Source of the DNA: Fistulifera solaris | Lineage: Eukaryota > Bacillariophyta > Bacillariophyceae > Naviculales > Stauroneidaceae | DNA: 64,000 nt | Assembly (NCBI GenBank): GCA_030295235.1 | Contig: AP026134.1 | Location: 496,001 to 560,000 of the forward strand | Direction of reading: 5' to 3' | In this document: positions 32,339 through 43,751 of the stretch, one piece after another | How positions within the stretch are numbered: position 1 is the first letter of the stretch | Layout of the letters: each line of letters opens with the position of its first letter | Position numbers and translations under genes: made by a program | The notes under the pieces: generated by a model | Databases searched by the model: none | Told to the model about the DNA's origin: nothing | The model's input: the letters and a program-made list of their open reading frames with translations, nothing else

Positions 32339-34003
32339 ATGAAATTTGTTGCGTGGAGCTGTCTGCTGGCCACAACGGCGAACGCCTTTGTGGTTCCTCC
32401 ATTATCAACATCCTTCAAGACAACTTCGTCTTCTCTCTCGGCCGCTACCCTCGAAGCACCCGTCCGAACTCCCGAAACACCCGATCGCGTCGCTACAGTC
32501 CGTGAGCGATTTCGAAGAGCATCGGAAGATGCCAAGCAAGCCGTTGGTTGCTCGACAGAAGATACCGGCAACGAATTTTGGAGAACACCCGTCTCCCAAC
32601 GCGACGTCACCTCCGATCAACCACTCCGGGTCGTCGTGGCCGGTGGAGGCGTCGCTGGATTGGTGACAGCCGCAGCGTGTCACGCCAAAGGTATGCAAGT
32701 GGCAATTTTCGAACAAGCCAGTCAATATGCACCGTACGGTGGTCCGATTCAAATTCAATCCAATGCATTGCGAGCACTCGAACGCATCAATCCGAAAGTT
32801 TATCAAGAAATCGTCGCAGCCGGGACGGTGACTGCGGATCGCGTCAGTGGATTAAAAATTGGCTACAAGAAGGGTGTGTTCTTAGGACTTGGAGAACAAT
32901 ACAACAAAGGAGATTGGTTGGTACGCTTTGATACGTTGCAACCGGCCTTGCAAGCCGGTTTGCCGGCGACCGTGGTCGTCGATCGGCCCGTCATTCAACA
33001 AATTTTGTTGCAACATGGAGTTCCACCGGGAACAGTGCGCATCAAAAGTCGTATTGCCTCTTACAAAGAATTAGGACCAGGAGAAGGATTGGAAATTAAA
33101 CTGGAAGACGGTACTGTGGCATATGCGGATGTTTTAGTAGGAGCCGATGGGATTTGGAGCAGTGTCCGACGTCAAATGCATGATTTAGAACGCGGTGCGG
33201 ATGGTTTTGCTGCATCGGGAGCGGCAGGTGGCGCCTTGAATGAAGCCGAAGCAAGGCGCATGGCCAAAGACAGTGTACTCATGGCGTCCAATGCGAATCG
33301 GCGTTATTCTGGATTTACGTGTTATGCAGCCTTGACGGAGCACAAGGCATCGAACATTGAGGAAGTGTCCTACCAGATTCTCCTGGGCAAGGATAAGTAC
33401 TTTGTTAGCACAGACGGTGGTGGTGAGCGACAGCAATGGTTTGCTTTAATCCGAGAAGAGGCCGGTGGTGTCGACCCCGAGCCCACAGCCGACAACCCGA
33501 CACCAAAGCTGAATCGACTTTTAAAAGAATTCAATCACGAAGAGCCGGGGGACCAGAACGGAGATGTGTGGGATGATTTTGCTTATGAGCTATTCAAGTC
33601 GACCCCCGAAGAAGCCATTAAACGACGTGATTTGTACGATGGAGCGCCTTTACTGACAAAAGGATGGACGCGCGGCCAAGTTGCGATCTGTGGTGATGCT
33701 GCACATCCGATGATGCCCAACTTAGGACAAGGTGGTTGCCAGGCGACAGAAGATGGATATCGTCTTGCCGAAGAACTGGCCACCGTCAAACACACTACCG
33801 AAATTGAAGGTGCTTTGAAGAGCTATTATTTTAAGCGCATTCCCCGTACCACCATCATTCAAATCTTGGCACAGTTGGGTAGTGATCTTCTTGTCGATTT
33901 CGACAAGATGATGACGATTCCTTTAGTTGGACCATTCTTCCTATACATGACTCAATTCAGTATGCCTTTCATCTTGCGCTTCTTATATACTGCGGAATTT
34001 TAA
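32339..34003 (+). CDS. ZEP1: Zeaxanthin epoxidase-like FAD monooxygenase (ZEP1 candidate)
   Basis: The start at 32339 opens [21 protein letters not shown], a textbook diatom plastid presequence (ANA-F). An earlier in-frame Met would spoil it. The 554-residue protein is an FAD-dependent aromatic-hydroxylase-type monooxygenase: dinucleotide loop [14 protein letters not shown], the substrate/FAD segment [29 protein letters not shown] (DG motif), and [20 protein letters not shown] (GD motif). There is no C-terminal FHA domain, unlike plant ZEP. ZEPs add epoxide groups to xanthophylls on the stromal side using NADPH, O2 and FAD. In diatoms ZEP1 is one of the enzymes required late in fucoxanthin synthesis. 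Its head-to-head neighbour VDL supports that role; ZEP3 of the VDE pair is the main alternative. The frame is intact and has no intron. Confidence 0.87.
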   Translation: MKFVAWSCLLATTANAFVVPPLSTSFKTTSSSLSAATLEAPVRTPETPDRVATVRERFRRASEDAKQAVGCSTEDTGNEFWRTPVSQRDVTSDQPLRVVVAGGGVAGLVTAAACHAKGMQVAIFEQASQYAPYGGPIQIQSNALRALERINPKVYQEIVAAGTVTADRVSGLKIGYKKGVFLGLGEQYNKGDWLVRFDTLQPALQAGLPATVVVDRPVIQQILLQHGVPPGTVRIKSRIASYKELGPGEGLEIKLEDGTVAYADVLVGADGIWSSVRRQMHDLERGADGFAASGAAGGALNEAEARRMAKDSVLMASNANRRYSGFTCYAALTEHKASNIEEVSYQILLGKDKYFVSTDGGGERQQWFALIREEAGGVDPEPTADNPTPKLNRLLKEFNHEEPGDQNGDVWDDFAYELFKSTPEEAIKRRDLYDGAPLLTKGWTRGQVAICGDAAHPMMPNLGQGGCQATEDGYRLAEELATVKHTTEIEGALKSYYFKRIPRTTIIQILAQLGSDLLVDFDKMMTIPLVGPFFLYMTQFSMPFILRFLYTAEF

Positions 34004-34808
34004 TAAAACACAAACTTTATGCAAATTTGTTTTTGCAGTATTGTGTGCAAACTCTATTTTTAAAGTTATTTCAGTTTGGTCGCAAAACGTCTTGGATGAA
34101 TTGGGACAAGGAAGTTGATAATCTTTTCGTCAATATAAAGAACTAAACCTTGTACAAAGAGGACAGCATGCGCCAATGAGAATCTTCCAAACACCAATTG
34201 CGGGTCTTCATCAAATAATGTCGCCTCCTGGCATAAGCTTGGTATCCCGTTCACAATCATTCTTGCTATATCCCACGTAATCTTTGTTCTGCATGTGAAA
34301 TGCAGTCATTCTGTTGTCGAATAAACGTTCTGCTCATGGTTTCCCTTAGATTGCTGTCTTAAATCTTGGAGGATTAGTAGCGCGGATGCCACTGGAATGC
34401 AATGAAAACACGTGGTGACAGAACAATTGTCTGTTCGTACTAGCATTTCATGTACTCAATTAACTGGGAGCTTGACTCGATCTATATAGAATTGCAATGT
34501 AAGGCATGCAGAGGCAATAAATGAAGCTGCTAGATGGCATGCCAGGCACCGTTCTTGTTTGTTGCAGGTAATTAAGCTTGCATCTGCGTCACTTGAGGCT
34601 GTTATTTTCGTAGGAGTCCGTTCATCTAAACCAGATCAGCCGCAAGTCTTGTCCCAATTGATTAATCCATGACAACTGCGGGCAATACGATTTGATTTGA
34701 TTTGATTCGATTCGATTCAATCCTTTCCTTCAGAGAGCAATAAGTCTCTGTGTGCCTTGAGAAGAAGTGGGTTGATCAACAACTTGCGATACGTATTCTA
34801 TTTCTAAG
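34004..34808. other. 0.8 kb spacer downstream of ZEP
   Basis: No gene seen. A pentamer-like run (GATTT/GATTC) lies at 34689-34722. The 64-codon minus frame at 34066-34260 has no support. Confidence 0.4.
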
Positions 34809-36393
34809 CTACTCCACTTTCGGTTGCAGCACGGCAACGCATGGGTGCTCTTTGATAAATGCAGCGTGTGCAGGGTGCTGTTCAGGAAATATGTACAACG
34901 TGACGAGGAAATTGGGAACCACCATCCGCTCATCACGCAAAATATCTCCCAGGGTTAAGGCGGGATGTACACGGACTACGGTGTTAGGAGGAGGCACAGC
35001 CCACAAACTACCATGTTTCTTTTTCCAGGCCTGACGCTGTTCGTGCAATTGTTTTCGTGCCACTGCCGTGACAATTGCCGCTATGTCATCCCCTTCGTCA
35101 CCCTTCAAGGCACGACTAGCTTCGTAAAAGCGCATGGTATCTCCTTGTGTCTTCAACAACTGAACATGTTCCGGGTGGATAATATCGTCATGCGCAGTTT
35201 GGTGTATTTCAAAGTAAATTGCCAGTTGACTGCAAGTAAATTCGTTGTTGTGATCCCACGGCATGTCCGTTTCGGTTTCATCTTCCTCAAGTTCTGGAAA
35301 TACTTCTGCCAATCGCATCGCTAACATTTCACTCTCTCCAAACTGGGCAATAAAATCCGAATGCTGATGTGACGGATACAAGAACAGACAAGGCCAAACC
35401 CACTCATCCACACCGTCTTGCAATTGTCTTGGCAAATGCCCCGAATGCGGCATGTGATGATGCCACCGTGTTTCTTCTTCCTCATCTTCTTCAACGGAAG
35501 AAACCAGCGGTACTTTTCCGAGAGCAATCTTGTTTGTGGAAGCATGCTTCCAAACAGCTTTCACTTTGGACACGCGTTCCGCGCGAGCTCGTTCACGTTG
35601 TTGTCGTTGCTTTCGTGCCTTTCGTATCCGTTCCGCTAATAACTGTTGCAATTTCAAAAGATCAGGGTTTTCTGGCTCTACTGCTAAACCTTTATCGAGA
35701 GCATCTCCCGCAGCTTCCCATTCCTGCAGTTGTTGATACGCCTTGGCCAATCGGTACCAGGCTTTGACATTTTGGTCATCGTATTGCAACGCTTTCTTGG
35801 ACTCATCACGAACAAATCCCCAATTCTTCAATTGCATATGCGTTAAGGCAATATTCCCGCAAATTTTGGATCGTTCTTGATTCAATTCTTGCTCATTGTA
35901 GGTCGGATCATCCGTATCCGCTACAGCATAGTCTCCTTCGTGGAGTGGTTCGATTTTCAGTGCCCAAGCAAAGGCTTCGTAGTAATGATTCAAAGCCGTC
36001 CGAAAATACGACAAGTTCTTGACTTGATTTCTCTTGCCGTTTTGAAAAGCGTCATTTCCTTTTTGCGAAAACTCAACATGAGCCGTGTTGGCGTTTCTCC
36101 ATCGTAAATTAGCGAAGTAAAGGCTTCCTGCAAGCCACTCTTTTCCACTTCTTCTACGCTCGTCGCGAAGAGCGGTGGTATGAAATCGTCGTCTAGGATC
36201 TTTTCCAAATACGCTTCTTTTCACCCGGACCCCAACCCCGTCCCTGCTGAATCGCCAAATCAATCGCATTGGCCAAAAGTTCATCCGTCTTGTCGCGTGG
36301 TCCTTCGGCATCGATGGTGTCCTTCATGGCGGACATGTTCGATAGTAGATCATTGTATTGATCGACTTTTTCGTCAATGTGATAATCTGGCAT
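34809..36393 (-). CDS. TTC4/Cns1-type TPR co-chaperone
   Basis: The conserved order is: an N-terminal helix region (YHIDEKVDQYNDLLSNM), FIPPLFATSVEE, then TPR repeats beginning KKGNDAFQNGKRNQVKNLSY, NIALTHMQLKNWGFVRDESKKAL, AWYRLAKAYQQLQEWEAA, a basic helix (RIRKARKQRQQRERARAER) and the C-terminal wheel domain typical of Cns1/TTC4 (VPNFLVTLYIFPEQHPA). These proteins bind Hsp90 and Hsp70 and help fold translation factors. Two single-base shifts cut the frame: a T run at 36218-36221 (GPGEK then EAYLEKILDDDF) and a T run at 36060-36064 (LMLSFRK then KGNDAF). One base more in each restores the protein. About 525 residues without introns, a little longer than animal TTC4. Confidence 0.85.
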
Positions 36394-36906
36394 TCTTTAA
36401 TCTTTGTTTTTGTGTTGATTGATAAAGTGGCTGATATTAGCTGCAACAAATCATCGAAGATAACAAACTTGGATCATGTATCATCGTCATCGCATTCTTT
36501 ATCATTCATTTTCGATCGGTTTATTTTCTTGGAGGAACTGTCAAAGGGTCATGAGCTCAACGAAAAGGTCGTCTACTTTGTGCTTTCGGTGCTACCAGGG
36601 TACCGGTACCAGGTATTGTCAAAAACATTCACAATGATGATGATTCGTCCTTTACAACAATGGATACGAAAGAGGTTCATACCCTCGTCAATAACAATAA
36701 ATTACGCTTACGGCAATGTCAAACTCTATGAATGAGCCCCCTCAAAATGGAATAGTGACTGAAATTTAGTTGAGTCGGATGTCTTTATTCACACTTTGAT
36801 GGATAGTAAAAACATGACTTCGTTTTGAAAATTATCATTGCCAACGCAAACTATAAAATAATTATCTCGCTCTCTTTTCTATCTCCAACCAAACAAACCA
36901 GCACAC
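36394..36906. other. Divergent spacer between TTC4 and DUF6824 genes
   Basis: No gene supported. A GTAC palindrome (CTACCAGGGTACCGGTACCA, 36592-36611) is present. The 125-codon plus frame over it is Phe/Leu-rich and looks like chance. Confidence 0.45.
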
Positions 36907-38091
36907 ATGACGTCCGACAACGATAATAGCGATGTTACAACCTATTTTAATCGCCGCGCGGGTACGCTGCTGCAAGAACCCGGCGAACAGGATGTTTTAC
37001 TGAAAAGACCAGCGGGGCATCACAAGGGCAATCAACGTCTTTTGGAAGATACGGAAGAATTTCGAGAGCGTTTCAAGCTCGCGAGTACTTTATCGGAAAA
37101 GAAAGAAATGGCTCATCAGATATTACTGCGGGTAAAAGAACGAGGTGGTTTGTTTCTCATGTATACTCCCCCACAAACAAGTAATAGTGCCACCGACGAG
37201 GCATGCTGGTGTATTCAGAATTACGAAGAATCCAGTCTTCGTGTGCGGCAAATCTTAAGAGAAGCGACGGGTGGGAAAACGAAAGGGACTGCGGCTAATC
37301 ATCTTTCAAATCATGCTTCGGGGGCTGTCAAAAACACCGCAACACTTCCTGGAAGTATGTTGACACCACGAATACCCCGAGGCAATCATCTTTCGCAACA
37401 GCATCCAAATTACAGCTCAGAATATTTGGAAGCTTGTAAAGTTTTGAGTGATGACACAATGAATCAGGCTTGTGAGCTATTATTAAATACAACCCGCAAT
37501 CCACAAGACGCTAAAGAACAACTCTTGCAAATCTATCAAAAGTGCGTCCAAGCGGCTAGCGTTATTGAAACGGAACTTCAAAACAATCCAACCACGGCGA
37601 CCTTTCCGTTGCCTCCAGTACTACGGGGACGGGCCGGATCTTTGGGGATGGCTTCTACTGCAAATAATAGCACTGCACCCAAAATTAAGACGGTCATTCC
37701 CCCCGTCAATCGCACGCAGCGGATGACGCATCCATCGGACTATCCTCATCGCGGATCGATGGGTTCAACGAACAGCAATGGAGCCAAGGGCTTACCGCCC
37801 TCGAAAAAGATGCGCCTTGCACCTTCACCGCCGCCGGCAGCACCTTCGACATCCGAAGTGCCAGAAAGTGCCTTGCAATTTCTGGCGAAACTGAACAACG
37901 AGCAACATGCCAATCACAACGATGATTCGGAGGACAAGAAGAAGACAAAGAAAAATAGTAGCGAGGAAAGCGACAGTCAGTCGACGAAAAATAGTGAGGA
38001 CATGGAACAGGAAAAGTCTTTAGAAGCAAAGCAAGAAACAAGTTTACCAGCCGTCCGTGTGCAACCAAAGCGTGGTAGTAAAGCTAACTAA
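36907..38091 (+). CDS. DUF6824 domain protein, probable nuclear regulator
   Basis: Residues ~28-120 match the DUF6824 pattern common in diatoms: DVLLKRPAGHHKGNQRLLE (family norm DVLxGRG...HxGNxxF), FRERFKLASTLSEKKEMAHQIL, ERGGLFLMY, then WCIQNYEESSLRVRQILRE. The GRG of the family is KRP here, a divergence. The rest is low-complexity: Asn/Ser/Thr-rich, a helical part (LSDDTMNQACELLLNTTRN), Pro-rich blocks and an acidic/Lys tail (DKKKTKKNSSEESDSQ) that could be a nuclear signal. DNA binding has been suggested for the domain; I infer a regulator but no target. The gene ends 29 bp from the convergent helicase gene. Confidence 0.6.
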   Translation: MTSDNDNSDVTTYFNRRAGTLLQEPGEQDVLLKRPAGHHKGNQRLLEDTEEFRERFKLASTLSEKKEMAHQILLRVKERGGLFLMYTPPQTSNSATDEACWCIQNYEESSLRVRQILREATGGKTKGTAANHLSNHASGAVKNTATLPGSMLTPRIPRGNHLSQQHPNYSSEYLEACKVLSDDTMNQACELLLNTTRNPQDAKEQLLQIYQKCVQAASVIETELQNNPTTATFPLPPVLRGRAGSLGMASTANNSTAPKIKTVIPPVNRTQRMTHPSDYPHRGSMGSTNSNGAKGLPPSKKMRLAPSPPPAAPSTSEVPESALQFLAKLNNEQHANHNDDSEDKKKTKKNSSEESDSQSTKNSEDMEQEKSLEAKQETSLPAVRVQPKRGSKAN

Positions 38092-38120
38092 CTATTTACG
38101 CGAGGAAATGCACACTTTTA

Positions 38121-39758
38121 TCAATATTGTCGCTGCTCCTCTCCTTCTTCTAGTCGCCGGAGCTTTTTCCGTTTCTTGGTAAAGCCACGCTTTCGGCTGA
38201 ACGCTTGTTGGACTTTGGCAAGATCGCTCGATAACGGTTGTGTAACATTCTCTTCTGCATCAGAGTAATCCGTTAGTTCTTCCATAACATCTTGCTGCAA
38301 AATCATTTTCTCTTGTTGTTCTTCCGCTTGTCGAACAACATTAACCAGCGGTTCTTCCTTTTCCGAATAGAAAATAATGCCCCGTCCCTTCTTGGAGTGA
38401 TTTCTACGACCGCAACGTCCCATTCGATGCAAATGCGTCACAACGTTCGTAGCAAACTGCAATTGAATGACTAGCGTCACATCGGGTACATCCAGACCGC
38501 GACTGGCCAGATCCGTGCAAACCAGAATAGACGACTGCCCTTTGGCTGTCGATTGACGAAAACGTTTCGAGGGTTTCAGTACGTTCCTGCAGATTTAATT
38601 TGGCGTGATACTTCAATACAGAAATGCCTGCGCGTTGCAAAGCCGCACTCGCATTCTCGACATCTTGGACACTATTCAAAAGATCATGATTTTTTCACCA
38701 TCAGTATCGTGTTGCTGCTGATGCAATGACAACATTTCTACTACGGCTTTCATCCGCTCTTGTTTCGATTCCAAGGCAATCCATTGTGTTTCCAGTAACC
38801 CCTCGTGCTTGGCATTGTGCAAGTTTGCTGTCGTAATATACTCCGCCGAAGGAAATTTCTTCTTCAAATACGCATCGACGCTGCGCAATCCGGAATCGGG
38901 TAACGTGGCTGCAACAAAAACGTATTGCGTCGGGCGTTGTTCGGTAGAATGAATCGTGCGATCGGCCCTTCGAAAGCCCATCAATACCTGTTCCAACGCA
39001 CGCACATAACCTCCATCCAACAACATATCCGCTTCATCCACAATGAGTGTTTGAATATCAGCGAAAAATGCGACATGTTTCGGATTAAGTGCCCACGGCC
39101 CCAGTGCCGCGGGTGTCGAAACAATCAAATCCAATGGTTTAGTACAACGTCGGAAGGGTGCAAAATCATTCGGTTCGTCCATTCCTCCCGGCAATACGGC
39201 CAATCGAATCAACGAATCATCCTCGTCATTTTCCTGCAACACTTTTCCATCGTACATGAGTGCCGAAGGCCCACCCGCCAAGGGTAGTGCCATGCGCACG
39301 ACTTGTTGCACCAATTCCTTGTTGGGCACCAAGACGACAGCTTTCGCGTACGCTTGCACCGCATCCCATTGGCTGGAATTGGTTCTGGCTCGTTCTTCTA
39401 GCACCGCATTCATCCACGGTAACAAATACGCCAGTGTTTTGCCGGTACCCGTCTCGGCACCCAAAATCACATTCCGACCTTCTTGCAACGAAGAAAAGGC
39501 CAAGGATTGAATTTCACTCGGACCGCTCCGGTAAATGGTCGGTAATTCGCTTTGTAAGCGTTGTAACAAAATAGGAGATGTGATGAGTGACGTCCAGTCA
39601 TTCTGAGATAGGCTTCGTGACGATGCGGAGGATGCCAAAGGTCGTTTTGTCGTCGAAAAGGCACGATAGGATGACAGGAATCGGAACGACGATGATGAAG
39701 ATAAGAGCATTAACATTGATACAAAATTCAGGCTAGTACAAAGTCGAAACCGCTTCAT
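38121..39758 (-). CDS. DEAD-box RNA helicase, likely organelle-targeted
   Basis: Motifs in order: ILGAETGTGKT (I), VLVPNKELVQQ (Ia), VSTPAAL (Ib), LIVDEADMLLDGG (II, DEAD), VAATLP (III, normally SAT), SILVCTDLASRGLDVPDV (V) and HLHRMGRCGRRNHSKKG (VI). These unwind or remodel RNA with ATP. The N-terminus (MKRFRLCTSLNFVSMLMLLS...SYRAFSTTKRPL) is Ser/Arg-rich without acids, like a mitochondrial or plastid leader. The basic tail KRGFTKKRKKLRR may bind RNA. Two one-base shifts break it: A run 38678-38681 (EKIMIF then LNSVQDVENA) and A run 38559-38562 (ETF then RQSTAKGQSS). The SAT to AAT change in motif III is real sequence as far as the frame shows. Closest relation is to organelle DEAD-box enzymes such as plant RH39-like, not certain. 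Confidence 0.83.
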
Positions 39759-40180
39759 TGTATGCTTATATAATTAGTCCTTCCCTCTTCTTCTTCTTCT
39801 TTGTTGATGAAAGAGATCACATCCATCAGCAAGGAAGAGAATGGATATACCTGGTATACATGTAAAAGGAAAGGAACGAAGTTTTGTTTCGATTTCGTTG
39901 ATTGGTTCTTGGAGGACTATGAAACGGTGTACACATAAGCTTACGATAATCTACAAGCCGTGTCCGACCACGACCCAATCTAGTACGCTGAATGGTTCAC
40001 ACTGTTATTATTTTTAGCTGAAGAGATGATGTTGGGGGCGCCTGTGAAGCGGAAAAAATCAGTGAAAGGGCGGCCGTTCGGTCGGGAGCATTGGGCGACG
40101 GGAGACGAACTAAGACATGTGTTTTCTAAGATTCCTAATCTAGCTCTAATATATATAACTAGGGTGAAAGTTGCTACAAA
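39759..40180. other. Spacer between helicase and amidotransferase genes
   Basis: No gene seen. Contains a CTT-rich stretch just upstream of the helicase start and a short GTAC-type palindrome (TATACCTGGTATAC, 39846-39859). Confidence 0.4.
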
Positions 40181-41394
40181 CTAAATTTTCAAGACTTCCA
40201 TGGCGGGCATCGTCACGGAAGAGGTAACTGCTTGCTGGTCTTTTTCATGAAATGCTGATAAGAGAGCAGATGCGACAGAAATTGGTTCTGTCGTTCGGAT
40301 ATCTTCTTCTTCTTCACGTTTACATTCTTTTTTGCTTTCTTCTCGTTTCTCCACAAGCACCGCTGTACGAGGCGTTTGAGGGACTAGTCGTGGTGATCGA
40401 CCACATTTGAAAGGACCGAAACATTTACTTGACAATCCTCGCCCGAGATTCTCAACTATTTGACAACATTTGGCAGTGCGGTACGGTATCCCTTGATCGA
40501 ACATGATCAATTCACCCTTCCCAAACTCCCTCCAACCTTCTTCTTGCGTCAATGGTTTTGTCGTGATGACCGCCACACGGTCTTGTTCGGTGGCTACGGT
40601 GGAAAAGTCAATGGTGTAATCAACATCGAGTAACTTGGCGGTCGAGAAGGGAGGTTCTCGCACTATGTAATGCAAACCATTCCAAACATCCGATCCCGGC
40701 CGTCGTCCTGGCCACGAATACGCAAACAACGTATGCGGCCCGCATCCCAACAGAAAATTAAAGATAGTATCTTGTGCGCCCCGCACGATTTCTTGACAGA
40801 CATCACTCAAGAATTCGTGCAAGACGGGCAAACTCGGCAATCCATCGGGAAATTCCGCATGCAACGCGTTCAAAATGGCACAAAAGACCGCCTCCGAGTC
40901 CGTGTCACCTACCGGATGGTACAAACGATCACGTGTCATTCCCAAGGCGGGAAAATGGTCCGTATGGACGTTCGCAAAGGAAGGGCAATCGCCATTGTGA
41001 CAAAACGACATTGTGATACCCTTCCAGACGCGTACAAAGGGATGCACATTTTCCAAACTGACTACACCTTGTGTGGCGTAGCGAATGTGTGCCATCATGT
41101 CTGCGGGAAACGAAAGAAGTAAATGAGAGAAACGACACACGGATTTGTCTCGCGGGTTACACCTCTGCACTACGTACTGTACGTTTTGATGGGATAATTC
41201 TGCACGAGATCGGCAATGGGTGATTGACAAGCCGGTAATGTATCGTGAAAACAACGTACACCGCGACCTTCATAGATGGCCAAGCCAAAGCCATGCGAGT
41301 GTTTGTCGGTCTTGCCTCCACGTTGACAGAACCCTTTCAGAGAAAACGAAAAGTCGGTCGGTGCCGCGCAATTCATTCCGAGTAATTGGCACAT
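40181..41394 (-). CDS. Class II glutamine amidotransferase, YafJ/DUG3 type
   Basis: The protein begins MCQLLGMNCAAPTDFSFS, placing Cys2 as the N-terminal nucleophile of class II glutamine amidotransferases. It follows bacterial YafJ closely: QRGGKTDKHSHGFGLAIYEG, SPIADLVQNYPIKT, then after an intron (41177-41101, 77 nt, GTACGT...CAG) MMAHIRYATQG, ENVHPFVRVWKG, CHNGD, GDTDSEAVFCAIL and DYTIDFSTVATEQDRVAVI. Relatives hydrolyse glutamine or act in glutathione breakdown (DUG complex of yeast). No synthetase domain is fused. The C-terminal 90 residues are Lys/Glu-rich and specific to this protein. Substrate is inferred only by relation. The frame is intact across the exon join. Confidence 0.85.
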
Positions 41395-41846
41395 TCTGTC
41401 TATTCTTGTGCGTGTGTGAACAGAACTTGGTCAACCGAAGTATAATGGGGAAGCAATTGATACGGATGATAGATTGACTACGAATAAGAATGAGTTGTAA
41501 ACGCCAATCCTCTAGATTGTATTTTGTTTTCGACGGTTTGCGACGTATTTCAACTTTTGCATCTCGAAGGTGCTGCACGACTGTCGGATTTTGATTACCA
41601 GGTATGAGATGATGTACTTTCTTTCCTACTTCGTAGAGTGCGGGGCTACCAGTACTTGAAGCTGGCGCGGAATGTGCTTTTCTGGGCGACGTCATGAACA
41701 CTCGCTGAATCGTCCCCGACCCGTCGTCTCGAGTCCCGAGTGAGCTCTCCCATTCTAATTCGAATGGATTATCCAAACTATAAGGGCGGTGCAATAATTC
41801 TCTGGCTAAAACTATTCAAAGCACCTAATAATCAATTCTATTTACT
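41395..41846. other. Spacer with unsupported open frame
   Basis: Minus-strand codons 41794-41500 (PYSLDNPFELEWESSLG ... KKVHHLIPGNQNPTVVQHL) read smoothly for about 100 residues and could be a small gene or a 5' exon, but the frame then runs into the amidotransferase start region and I see no splice join. A TACCAGGTA word sits at 41598. Confidence 0.3.
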
Positions 41847-42970
41847 TCAGTTTGAACTAGAACGACTTTCGCATCGGACTGGAGTATCCAAGGACCACCC
41901 CGGCGGCAAAAACTGTGGTTGTACGGTCCGGAGGAACAAACAGCGCCATTCTTTCACAAAATCCATGATCACACTGTCCATTCCCCGTTCTCGAGCAGCT
42001 TGAAACAATTCTCTTTCTAAAAGATCTGGACCCGATAAAAAATGAGGATTGGGACAGCGTGGCTCTAATTGACTTGCCAGTTGCAGTTGCTCCTCGGTTA
42101 CTTGCATGGAATCATTGTTGTTTGAGATATCGAAATAATCACGCACGACGTGTATGTATTCTAGCACTTTCTCAGAAGGCAGCTGTGCTTTTCGATTTAA
42201 CAGGGCACTGGCCGCACTCCGCGTGGTTTGAATCGTCGGATCCAGAAACGTTGCATGACGACTGTCGACATTCGGGTCGGTCCATTTCGTTCGCAGCTCG
42301 TCCTCCAGTGCATGCATTCGTGTTTGTGCGGCCGTCTGTGCACGCACATGACATGTGGGACACAGAATCACCACATCGTGTGGCATGTGCGTCTTAAATT
42401 CCGGCGGAAATCGGGCTCGGTACGCGTACGGAACAATGTAGTGACGACGATAGTCCTTATCACATCCGCAGGCGACGCAGCAATTATGTTTAATGGATTG
42501 GTTGTATTTGACGAGGCGCGCTTGCTCTGTGTCGATCGATCGTTTTGTGTTTGGCTGGAAAAGCAGTCGAATGGCTGTTTCATCCGCTGTCTCCCACTCG
42601 GCTAGATTCTTTCGAATGTACCAATGGGCTTTCTTGAGACTTATCGTGCTGAGTACGTCACCCTGAGGACATTTCATGAGAATATTGTCGTACATGGGTT
42701 TCTTCATTGCCATGAAAGGTATCAGCCGTTTGCGACGTTGTTTTTCAACAAGTCTCGATCTAATTGTGAACCTATCGCATTCATCGTCGAGGAACTTCGT
42801 TGCCGTTTTTGGCCGGCGCGATCAAGAGCTTTTCGAATCACAGTTTGTCGTATCCCTTTTCTTGATTTCTTGTCAGATGTGTTGATTCGATCATAGAAAT
42901 ATATGATGAGGGAAACGCCCATTACCAAGCAGGATGACAAAATCAACGTCCTAGTTGGCTGCGACGTCAT
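41847..42970 (-). CDS. Membrane-anchored HNH protein related to the EXD2 C-terminal domain
   Basis: A membrane helix (LILSSCLVMGVSLIIYFYD) and a basic linker precede a ~290-residue domain that follows the C-terminal half of animal EXD2: MYDNILMKCPQGDVLSTI, KKAHWYIRKNLAEW, the HNH-like zinc region CCVACGCDKDYRRHYIVPYAY ... HMPHDVVILCPTCH, ALLNRKAQLPSEK, and FLPPGWSLDT at the end. EXD2 also has an N-terminal anchor in the mitochondrial outer membrane, but between anchor and this domain it carries a 3'-5' exonuclease; here that domain is absent. A T run at 42741-42745 lacks one base (DRDLLK then KQRRKRLIPFMAMKK), separating anchor from domain. Nucleic-acid binding at a membrane is an inference. 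Confidence 0.72.
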
Positions 42971-43751
42971 TCTAATCAGTAACTTATGCGAATTGTTTTA
43001 CTTTGTATTGGAAGCATAAAGCTTCTTTTCCGTCGTGTTGCGTTTGTCGTCTGTTTTTTAGTTTTTTGTGGTTAAGGTTGTGCGTGCGGGAGAACTAACG
43101 ACGTTAAGGATGAGGATAAGAAATAATCCTTGCTTCCAGACCTTTAACCTTTACCACTGGTACAGTACCTGGTACAGTACCATTGGCCAAAAACGCACAT
43201 CGTACGTAGTACTATGAAAACGATTTCTGATGGGCAGAACTTGGTGATGCTAGTAGTACTTAGTAGACTGTACACTGTGTGATGGAGGCTATAAAAAAGC
43301 AAATAGCTGAAATTATAAATAATTCTGAACGGAAAATTTCACGTGTCATTCCTAAAAAGAGAACACCCTTATGTTAACGTCTCCGTTACAAGAGAACAGG
43401 ATCTTCTTCACAACTGGTTGGAGTTCCCACATCACCGTAGATTGTCAACGTACTTTGTAAGTGAAAAGGAAGGGACAAGGGACACTAGAGCCTTCAAAAT
43501 TTAAAATGGAACCATGGAACCATAGATCCGATGGGTAGATGGATAGTCATAGTACCATGAAAAATGTTGTCATTTAAGCCCCCTGCAGCCCACCATTCGT
43601 GGTTGCAGTAGAGGAGTACCTTCCTTGATTGTAGACTCCGCCCCGATGGAAAGGACGGATCCAGACGGGCACGCGGCGCATCTCATTTTTATTGGACTTC
43701 GACTTCGACGAAAGAACATGTCAATAACCTGATCATCATCATCTTTCATCT
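42971..43751. other. 0.8 kb divergent spacer with GTAC palindromes
   Basis: No gene seen. The word ACTGGTACAGTACCTGGTAC (43156-43175) and its neighbours form the strongest GTAC palindrome of this part. Confidence 0.45.

Noticed and set aside
34672-34730. Resemblance of CATGACAACTGCGGGCAA to the dimeric repeat core, and a GATTT/GATTC run
   Set aside because: Only the first half of the core matches, no second core within 250 bp; the run is simple sequence.
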